Source of the DNA: Aspergillus flavus
Taxonomy: Eukaryota > Ascomycota > Eurotiomycetes > Eurotiales > Aspergillaceae
Assembly: GCF_009017415.1 (NCBI RefSeq)
Contig: NC_092409.1
Span: forward strand, 5,828,001-5,892,000
DNA length: 64,000 nt
Direction: 5' to 3'
Shown here: one piece after another, positions 54,745 to 64,000 of the stretch
Layout: each line of letters begins with the position of its first letter
How positions within the stretch are numbered: position 1 is the first letter of the stretch
The notes under the pieces: generated by a model
Databases searched by the model: none
Told to the model about the DNA's origin: nothing
The model's input: the letters and a program-made list of their open reading frames with translations, nothing else
Translations under genes and position numbers: made by a program

Positions 54745-57700
54745 CTATTCAATATTCATAATTCGTTTCAAGTCGTGAAGAGAAAGTGGCTTAACCAGGT
54801 AATCGTCAATGCCAGCCGCGAAAGCCTGCTGTTGCATTGAGCTCGATGCCACTCCAGTAACCGCCATAATAGTGCTTCGCGGTAGAGAATTTTGTTCTTC
54901 ATACTCCCGGATCTTGCTCGAGGATACTATTCCATCCATGATGGGCATGGAGATATCTGTTGTTGTCAGTATAGGCTTGCCTATGCTTAAGAGTAGATGA
55001 ATTCGTACCCATGAGGACATAGTCGAATTGTCCCGCACACTCTTTGTATTTCTCTAGTGCGGCGAGTCCGTTAGTCGCGGTCTCGTACCTGCAACCTATC
55101 TTGCGCATGAATGTAGCTAAAATCTATTGACTGGTTAGTGATTATCATCGCAAGAGAAAGAAGGTTTGGCTTGCCTTCAGGTTTACGTCGTTATCGTCGA
55201 CGATGAGAACATGGATGTTCTTCTGGTTCAAAGCCTTGGGGGTGGGAAACGGCGAAAGGGCCGCGACACTTTCCCCGACCATAGGAGGCGATTCCGATCC
55301 CTTCGCAGCAGCAAATGCTGCAGATAAGGAGCGCCCACGGCCAGGAAATCCCGAGAACGGACCTGCAATCGGGCTCTCCGACAAGGGGCTTGCTTCGCGA
55401 TGGGCGTCGATGAACCGTTGCAATGCATTGGTAAGTTTGCGAGGGCCAAGTCTACCAATTATTAGTGAAATAGTGAACAAGATGTGGCAATGAGTACGTA
55501 CGGCTGAGACACATAAATAATGTCCGCGTTCTTGATGGCAAAATCTCGTGGAAGAGACACCCCATGTTCACCGAGCACCATTATCGTGTTGAACTCGGTC
55601 TCGATGGGACCAGCTTCGGCGATCTTCTTGAGGCTAGACTCCTCGACAACACCAATGTCGCCAGAGCCCTTTTCAAGCGAATCGGCAAAAGATACCATCC
55701 ATCCAGGCTGGCTGAGGAGTACATTGCTGAGCGCTCCGCGAATTGACAGCTTCCGCTTCGCTTCGGTCGTGATAACTCCTTTCCGAGCTCCCTTAAGTTC
55801 GGCATATGGGTTCAGACCGACCAGGCAAACCCGTGTCATGATCCGCGATCCTGGACCCTCTCCCTGCTTAAGAGGCGCCGAAGGGGGTGGCGGTTGGACG
55901 GCATATTCAATGGGAACGTACACATCAACCTGTGTTCCAACACCAACATCGCTATGCACCTCAACGTAGCCACCTAGGTAGGTCACGATTTGCTGCACAA
56001 TAGGCACGCCTAGTCCACATCCTTCGGTTAACACGTCCTCCTGTGCGAAAGGCTTGTAAAGCTGGTGGTCAAGGAATTCTTTTGATATTCCGCATCCCGT
56101 ATCTTTGATCGACAGGTGGGCAATAGTCGTCTTCTGGTCGCCAACACCTTCCACTTCTTTGGATAAAGAAATCTCAATGAGGCCTGAGCGAGTGAACTTG
56201 AACGAATTCCCCAGCAGATTCATCACGATCCTCCGCCACCCGCCCGAGAGAGAATGAATTGACCAAGACGTTTGCTCCTCAATGCGGACAACGACAGACA
56301 AATCATCAGGATTGTCTAATTGTTTGACTTCGGTACCAATGGATCTGTTACCGACACCGGCACCAGTGGGTAGATACCGACCCGCTATCTTGGCAGCGTT
56401 GATGAGAGACCGATGGCCAGCATACAAGGTCTCAGAGACGTCTTCTACCAGCGTACCTAGGTCAAAGTCGGTAGTCAGGTTATCAAAGGCCGATTCACCC
56501 ATCTCTCCTGCGTTGTGTATATGTGTCAGGTTGTTTATTTTCGTGAAATCCAGCCTGTTGAGTTAATCGTCAGCCACAGGGTTGCACTTTGAGGGAGTAT
56601 TCCAAGTCTCACAGGTAGTTCATCGTGTCTAATAATGTCAGACCGCATGTTTCAACCATTGTAAGCATATCTCGTTGAGCGGGTTCTAGGCTTGTTGTTT
56701 GCAGCAGCTCGGCGCTAGCAAGCATGCCATGCAAAGGTGAGCGTAGTTCATGGCTAACGGATGAAAGCAAATCCGATTTTGATTTTGTCGTAGCACTCCA
56801 TCCAAGCTGGGAGAATTTGGCAACTATGGTGTCTCCGAATGCTCTCAAATAACAAAGATCATCCGCTCCCAATGATCGTTGCTTGTTGTTCATCCACACG
56901 ATCGCACCTGCAAGCCATCGAGACTTGTCCCAGTTCCACAACGGAAGGAATATGAGGGACTTGCTGTCGGGGAAGTCATGCCCTAATCGAACTGTGATAT
57001 TATTGTAAAGGGAACGACCACCATCACTACCCTGTCGGCTATGGCCACGGCTACTGGAAGATTGCACTGAAAAACGTCGTGTTATCGCTGGAGGGTAGAA
57101 CACCTCGCCATGTGGAAATGCCGCGAACATTTCATGAAGCAGGCCTTCTGTCATGCCAAAAAACGTTGAGTCGCTATTACCTAGCAGGTCTTCAGATAAG
57201 GCGTGACCTAAGATGTCACATTGTTTCTCGGACCATGGTCCTTGGGATGAAAGCCCAGGAGACTGAGGAGGTGCGGAGGTATCGGTATCTTTGCTGGGTT
57301 CATCCCAGTCACTGACGCTGGCAGTTGAAAAGCTAGAAAGGAAAGTTAGCTTTACCAATTTTCGCCATAAGGACATGACTCCTACCTCCGAGAGTTACTG
57401 CGCGACGCATCCATAAACAATACACCATCCAACTCCATAGATTCCTGAAGCAGAGCACTAGCTTGAGAAAACAGAGCGGAGGTTCCAGATGATGTAGCAC
57501 CTTCTGATACAGTTATCAAGTTACTTGACTCGTCTGAAAGTCTCCTGACATGTTGTTGGTGTTTTTCAGGTGATGGAGGCGCCTTCAAAGGAACATCACC
57601 TCGCTTGAAGAACGATGACGCATGCGCCCTGGCTTGTGGTTTCGGTTTTTCCATTCCAGACCTATCATGCACAGTTTCCGTTGACAACGAAATGCGATCG

Positions 57701-58709
57701 ATATCGGGAAGTTCTGATGACCGAGGCGAGATTAGATCCGAAGCCTTCCTACTGCTGTGGGAGTTTCGCTTCGTATCTCCAGTGGGCTGGCCTCTAGCAA
57801 AGTCCTTGAGCGCATCGAGAAGTCGCTCAGACTTTCGGCATTTATACAATGTCGAAACATTTTCGAGATGGTCGGCGACGGAACTTGCTACTTGCTTTAA
57901 GGTATCAAGCTGGCGATCGGCAAATAACGAGCGTGGAGCACTGTCGACAACACAGTACGTTCCAAAGATATCACCTGCAGAGCTGTGAAGGGGAACCTCC
58001 ACGTAAAAGCGTATATCAGGGCATAGAGTGACAAATGGATGACCACCAATAGTAGGATCTGCGCATATGTCCAGGACAATATGACATTTGTCATTCGGCG
58101 TTTCTTTAAAACCGTTGACGGGATAGCTTCCACTAGCCTGCAATCCTAAGGTCTTTACGCCGAGCAAGGAGCTCCTCTCGCTTTCATCTTTCCCCACAGT
58201 TTGAGGGACTATTGCCTCCGCGATCACATACGGCTCGTTGTTGTCCAGCAGTGTAACGAAGGCGTGATGACAGCCTACTCGATAAGCTCCTAGTTCGGCA
58301 AGCCCTGTCAATATTGTATCGCCAACAGCATTTTGGGTCGATGGTGGCCTTCGCAACTGTGAAGGCGCCGATTGGCCTCTTGAGCCGTCCGTGGCAATCG
58401 AGCTTTCGGGGCGGTAAAGTCTACTCAGTATGGAATGCATACCGTGAGACTTGGTGGTGAGGAGAACGGAGGATCAGGAAGGGGTCTCGCGGCAGCGAAT
58501 CCTACCTTGATAGCTCCGTGAGCATTCGTTGCCCGGCGGGTACCGAATGTGCGTGATGGGACGCTGTCGAGTTCAGCAATGCCATCAGCGACCTTATCGC
58601 ATAGCCAGCACTCGGCGAGCGTTGAGGAAGGGTCAAGGGAGGGGGTTCTGGGTCGTCGAAGCTCAAGGGTCGATCTTAAATATTCTCTTGTAGTCGTGAT
58701 TTTTTCCAC
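54745..58709 (-). CDS. Hybrid histidine kinase with GAF sensor domain
   Basis: About 1,200 residues over several exons, first exon 58709-58506, second from 58449. Order of domains: GAF-like sensor (VGCHHAFVTLLDNNEPYVIAE ... FYVEVPLHSSAGDIFGTYCVVD; residues about 90-270); Ser/Pro-rich linker; HisKA with the H-box SSVSHELRSPLHGM (His near residue 615); HATPase with RRIVMNLLGNSFKFT, DTGCGIS, YKPFAQE and GCGLGVPI (about 765-860); C-terminal receiver with VLIVDDNDVN, phosphoacceptor Asp in DISMPIMDG and DDYLVKPL. Signals through phosphotransfer to Ypd1-type HPt and response regulators; input unknown, no membrane segment. An intron splits the phosphoacceptor Asp codon (G|AT). Intact as far as seen. 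Confidence 0.87.
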
Positions 58710-61700
58710 GTTGGGTAGGGTAAGAAAGTCAAGTCAGATCCCGGCCAGAGATACTTGTCCCGGAAACCTTCACAACCTTCCGAGTAGCCGAGTGCCCTGA
58801 GAGTGGTCTAGGCCGTTGGTCACTTGAGAAGAGCCCCATTCGTGCTTCCACTGGGGCCTACGGTTGAAGAGGTGCCACCCCAGATAAGGGGATCATAGAT
58901 AGCTCTAGATCCTTGGTCCAGGTGACGCTTTATGGACTAGCCTACCGCTCGACCGTGGTCGCCACTCGCTAACTCGCTGCAAAACTTCCGGCCGATCAAC
59001 CCTAAGTAGAACCCTTCTCGGCTCCGAGCCCTCGTTTAATGTGTACTGGCTTGCCGAGGCCTATATCAAGTATGCTATACCAAGCGAAACTGTAAAGGGA
59101 ATAAATTTCTGTCTCATTAGCTTCGACTATTTTCGAATAAGTAAATTGTCCGACGATGCCGCCTTATGCATTTGTGCCCCACCAAGGGATCCAGGGAGAG
59201 AAATCGTAGATCCCATCACAGAGTTACAATCTCGATCCCTTTTATCAGGGCTTGCCATTACCTCCTTCCGCATTCGGACATGACTTTGAGGCCTCAGGCG
59301 TCGAAAGGTCACGGGATGTTGCATTTTGGGTCCCGTGATTATTTAATCACACCTCTTCCCGAGATCTAATTGGCGTGCGGCGATTTTCGGTTCTACAGGG
59401 ACCAAAAAGTGAAAAAAAAAAAGGATTTGAAGACATGATATCATACAATAAATTTTTCTTCACAAGTGATCTATGATTAGGAATATGTAGATAAGATTAG
59501 CATGGCTTCGCCAAGGGCTGGACTCAAAAAATCTCCGATTATTTCCCGACAAAAAACAGTCAATCAGCTCTACATGCACCTATTCGCACTGGGATTTTTA
59601 GGCATCGTAATTCTCAAAGGAAAACCAAAAAGAGCCACACTCGTCTAGTATATGCCCAGGCCAAGTGTGTCACCGGAACTGAATTCCGGATCATCTTATG
59701 ATCGGTTCTGATCTCTACTAGTACCTTCCCCTTTTAAACTATCCGCCGAGTTTGTGTTCCGTAATATATATATCCTTTCTATCTAACTGGTCTATTTGTG
59801 GCCCAGAGCTTAGAACCAAGACCCCAGGAAACCAATCTATTGCATTGCGATGGAGTCTATCTTATGGAACAATTTAATTATCTCAATCGGACATCCGATA
59901 CAAAGTGGTCATTTTTACGATGAAAAAGCCTAACGGCAGAGATGTATAAACGGCCGATTTCCCTACAATAGAAACAGCACTACTACATACCGAGGCATTT
60001 CGGCGAGCCTTGCCACTGAAAGATCATACAACTTGATATGTGTATGAAAGCAACGTCACTACATTCGAATATATGTAATGGCAAGATAGATAGGATTAGT
60101 ACAGTTCTCTACTATAGGTCCTGCTATTTGCACCTTCTTGATTGAATAACCTAACTACAGACAAAAATACGAGGTTGGTGTTGTTACCTGTTATATCAAT
60201 CTAGTAAAAGTCCTGTCTCTTCTATTAACTTTTCTCTCTCTGTGTAGTATTTTGTGTGTAAGGTTTAAGTTGAGGAATTTTATTTATTCATTCGTATTGA
60301 ACAGAAAAGTCACATTTCTACCATATATCATCAAGGCCTTGCTTATCTTAAAGACGGCATATCGGAGTTCGCCCTACCCTATATTTAACCTTAAAATGTT
60401 TAGAGCCGGACATTCCGAAAGAGTCAGAAAGCTAATGCCGAGGAGCAGCACAAAGCGCTGAGACAAGTCACTAACATCTAATACTACGGCTCGAGAAATA
60501 TCCATGCCCCAGCAGCCGCGAAACTCGACTTGAATAACACTAGCAAAGGTATCTGTAGCAGAGCCTTCGCTAAAAGATCTCTGATTCTACGCTTGGCCTA
60601 CGTCTGTATCTCGGAAGACACCAGGGCTCTATGTCATCATCAGGGGTTGAAATTTGTCATGAGAACAAATGAGGAATAGAATTGGGAATCCACAATACAA
60701 TCACACAGAGTACTACTATATATGCCTACTTAAGGCAGCTCGTCAGCGAAACCTTGGCAATGGCCAGACTATGGTGGTCGAGGCCCTAATATTAACTGCT
60801 TAACAACCACAAGCACATGGAATCAATCCATCACTCCAAAATACCAAACACAGAATTTTATATACTTATCTCAGCAAAACAAGCGGATCTCTCTATGTTG
60901 CGCCAAGAACATAAGAGGATTTGAGACCCCTACCCATATACACAGTACGTTCGAAGCCCTAACCTCCTGTTATCTCTAAAGACGTGGAAATAAATTTTAT
61001 TAGCTTACCTCGACGACTAATAATGATGTTGACTTCCAAAAACACTAGTAACCTTTTGTGGAGAGTCTGGAGACTCGTCAGATAATCTATGATGTACACA
61101 ATTGAGTCTAGACTCCAGACAATGAAAGTGGAGATTGACGCGAGTCAGTCACCAAATGCCAAGCTATGACAGATGTCAGCAACATTCCAGTTGAGATACT
61201 ATTATATTTTGCTGCACGTTCACAGTACAGCTAAAATCCAGAAATAACTCTGATCGGAAGTTCATATTTAGTCCGCTCCGCGATATTTGCCACTAAGAAC
61301 AAGGCACGGGCAGACAAACCCTGAGCCGTGATGGAAGTGGGTCCTAACCCTCCAACTGCATTTTATAGGATTTTAAGGGCCCTGCCTTTCTAGGTAGGAA
61401 CAGGGACTTGGGGCTTTGTCGTGTATTGTGCCATGAATTTGTTGTATAGATGATGATTTATATGGTTATTGAATCCTTGCTTGACCTAGACCAAATCTGT
61501 TATCTTGCGTAGATCTTGCTCGCATTCACTTCATAGCATGCCTAGTAACCTTTTCATGCGCGAACCATCTATTGAAATACTAATATATAACTGGATTTAC
61601 TGATTTATCTCTTACAAAAGAATAGAGTGAGATCATATTTCTTTGTCTTACTAATAGTATGTTCCCAACTTGGTGAGGGAACATGTTGACTCTAATGTAG

Positions 61701-62578
61701 ACAGCTACTAGTATGCTGACAACCCAATAATCTCAACAGATAGCTTTGTGTATATCCGTAAGCACGGCCCAAACGGTTCCCCACCTCGAGTCTACGGAGT
61801 AAGCAACTGCTTCTAGAATCAAGCTACCAGTCCCACACCCCCCTTAATCCGTTCTGCGCCTAAACATGGCCAATGACGCAGTTTCAAGTGGTCATCATTT
61901 GCAAGGAGCACGCGGCTCTGGGTGAGCTCCATTTTAGGTGAGTCAAGCAATGGGCGGAAGAATTAACCTCGCACTGCTTGGATAGTGAATCAAAAAGAGA
62001 ATATCACCGTATGTCTGGAGGTACCCCCAATAAAGGCCCGGTTCCATGTCTAGCATGACTCACATGGAGCTGAAGACATCCGGTAAAGTACCGGTTTTAA
62101 AATGAGTTAAACTTCCGGGTGCTGTGACGTGGAACAGAGCTCCTACAGCTCAACTCCGCTGGAAGATGGCGCAGAGCGAAAATTTTCAGATCGCATCTTA
62201 TCTTGTTATCTATATCCGAATTTACTGCAAACTTGTGGGTCTGAAGGGCCGTAAAGCCGACGGGATTGGTCTGGATGACGGAAATGCGGATGTAATCCGT
62301 TCTATCTTCGGTATTACGGCATTACGGCGATCATTTTGCCAGGCACCAGGGACCATACTTATAAGAATTAAATCCCAGGGGTAAATCATGATAGAATTCG
62401 TTGTTAAGCTACTAGGGTACTACAGTCTCCTTCTATCGATACGTCACTGTCAGTGTTGTATGAGTTGTGGATATCCTAGTGTGAGCAATCGGTATGATAT
62501 ATGGACCTCATCACAGATCGATCAATAGCGTACTAAGAATAGCCAACATAGGGTGCGCCAATAATAGCGTTTTCCACC
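58710..62578. other. Gene-poor stretch upstream of the ABC transporter
   Basis: About 3.9 kb with no recognisable gene. Mostly AT-rich from 59400 on, with an A(11) run near 59412. Short frames at 60252-60461 and 62124-62384 show no domain or codon pattern. I see no transposon motif or terminal repeat, but a heavily mutated element cannot be excluded. The last 500 bases are probably the ABC gene promoter. Confidence 0.5.
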
Positions 62579-64000
62579 ATGGATACCCCATCCTCTGGCA
62601 CTGTTGACTTAGAGCGCGGTGGCGGTGCGATTCGCAAACGTTTGACCCTTACCTTTCGAAACTTGAATGTCCGAGTCACAGCACCCGATGCAGCCCTAGG
62701 CGATACACTACTGTCCTACGCCGACCCACGACAACTCCTAGATGTCTTTAGAAAAAGCCGAGGGAACAAAAGAGTAAGCACTGGAGCCATATACACTAGT
62801 TTTGAATCAGCAGCTGACAGAAAATTAGACCATCCTGAAGGACATCAATGGACAAGTCAAACCGGGTGAAATGGTAAGGCGATAGAATTATTCTACACGA
62901 CAGATGGGCTGATGCAACGATAGCTACTGGTGCTGGGCCGACCTGGTGCCGGATGCACTTCTTTCCTTCGAGTCCTTTCCAACGACCGAGATTCGTTCGA
63001 TGAAGTGAGTGGCGAGACACGTTATGGAAGTATGGACCATAAGGAGGCAAGGAAATTCCGACAGCAGATCATGTTCAACAATGAAGACGACATCCACTTT
63101 CCGACATTGACGGTCAACCGAACCATGAAGTTTGCTTTGAAAAACAAAGTCCCTCGAGAGCGTCCCGAACATCTTCAAGAGAAAAAGGAATACATCCAGG
63201 GCACGAGGGACGGTATCCTGGAGTCGCTGGGAATCGCGCATACCAAGAAGACATTAGTGGGAAATGAGTTCATCCGGGGTGTATCTGGTGGAGAGAGAAA
63301 GCGTGTATCTTTGGCTGAAGTAATGGCTGGACAGGTGAGACTCAATTCGGTAAGATAAGCGGAGAACAAGCGAGGCTGATATGTTATTCTAGAGTCCCGT
63401 CCAGTTCTGGGATAATCCAACTCGCGGTCTTGATTCAAAAACTGCAGTCGAATTCGCACGACTTCTGCGGCGGGAAGCGGACCAGAACGACAAGACCATG
63501 GTTGCCACCATGTACCAGGCTGGAAATGCTATCTACGACGAATTCGACAAGATCCTGGTACTTGCGGAAGGAAGAGTCATTTATTACGGCCCCAGAACTA
63601 TGGCACGGGCGTACTTTGAAGATATGGGATTTATTGTTCCAAAAGGTGCCAACATTGCCGATTTCCTCACTTCGGTCACGGTGATTACCGAACGTATTGT
63701 CCAACCAGGGCTGGAGGGGAAGGTTCCTAGTACTCCCGAGGAGTTTGAGTCTCGCTTTCTTGCAAGCGACATCAATACGCAGATGCTGGATGCTATTGAG
63801 CCACCGGAGAAACTTACGCACGAGAAGGACGACCTGGTCATGGCAGTGGCTAATGAGAAGAAGAAGAAACATCTTCCCCGGCCTCAGAGCGTGTACACGA
63901 CGAGCCTCTGGGACCAGATCTATGCTTGCACAGTTCGGTAAGTTGGGCCCTTGAGGTATTTGGATCGATATATGGAAGCACAAAGCTGACTTAGACAAGG
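62579..64000 (+). CDS. PDR-type ABC transporter (ABC-G full-size), 5' part
   Basis: The start MDTPSSGTVDLERGG is at 62579; the gene is cut by the window end. Exons so far: 62579-62775, a 45-nt exon (TILKDINGQVKPGEM), one from about 62924, one from about 63393, with canonical introns. Nucleotide-binding domain 1: Walker A GRPGAGCTSFLRV (PDR form GRPGAGC), VSGGERKRVSLAE signature, Walker B region QFWDNPTRGLDS, then VIYYGPRTMARAYFEDMGF. This is the reverse-topology NBD-TMD layout of drug exporters (Pdr5/CDR type). Likely plasma membrane; substrate unknown. The unusually small 45-nt exon joins the Walker A region. Confidence 0.88.

Noticed and set aside
62124..62384. 86-codon plus frame before the ABC gene
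   Set aside because: No motif; probably promoter sequence.
1..64000. tRNA, rRNA genes and CRISPR arrays
   Set aside because: No tRNA B-box-like GGTTCGAATCC with a matching acceptor stem, no rRNA core sequence and no regularly spaced direct repeats were found by eye; a tRNAscan run would settle tRNAs.

Overview
The window looks like nuclear DNA of a filamentous ascomycete, most likely Eurotiomycetes (Aspergillus/Penicillium-like). Most genes are monocistronic with short introns (about 48-100 nt, GTAAGT-type donors, CTAAC/CTGAC-like branch points). Protein families include Zn2Cys6 regulators, a CYP504 P450, multi-LysM and GH18 proteins, a Dal5-type permease and a PDR-type ABC transporter. I rebuilt gene models by joining exons by eye, checking phase and family motifs; there is no transcript evidence.

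Layout. 0.7-2.3 kb: LRR-like hypothetical protein. 2.8-11 kb: head-to-head pair of a GH18/hevein chitinase, now a pseudogene with several stops and frameshifts, and a secreted multi-LysM protein that also seems to carry one lesion. 12.3-16.7 kb: phenylacetate-hydroxylase-like P450 (CYP504) followed by a Zn2Cys6 regulator. 18.2-18.7 kb: broken member of a small uncharacterised protein family. 19.2-22.4 kb: D-glutamate-cyclase-like enzyme divergent from a Dal5-type MFS permease, with five GATA-type sites between them. 22.8-26.1 kb: Gly/His-rich acylation-motif protein, an atypical SDR divergent from a nitronate monooxygenase. 26.1-29.2 kb: Zn2Cys6 regulator and DUF3632-like gene, both with apparent frame breaks. 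29.7-32.2 kb: three intact members of the small protein family. 33-41.7 kb: SDR, bZIP-like DUF3425 regulator, GT31-like glycosyltransferase, F-box-like protein, zinc alcohol dehydrogenase and a second SDR. 43.2-45.2 kb: ZIP zinc transporter. 45.7-52.2 kb: two convergent Zn2Cys6 regulators and an MFS transporter. 53.1-58.7 kb: GPI-anchored Ecm33-like wall protein and a GAF-type hybrid histidine kinase. 58.7-62.6 kb: gene-poor stretch. 62.6-64 kb: 5' part of a PDR-type ABC transporter cut by the window end.

The most novel item is the four-copy family of about 120-156-residue proteins (18.2, 29.7, 30.6 and 31.6 kb). All four share a W-x(6)-C-x-F / FEIV-x-K core and a phase-1 intron at the same place, followed by an unrelated tail exon in each copy. 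The second theme is decay: the chitinase has premature stops at conserved positions, and several other accessory genes carry one-base frame breaks. These may be genuine pseudogenisation or consensus errors; read-level data would decide. No tRNA, rRNA, CRISPR array or intact transposon was recognised.
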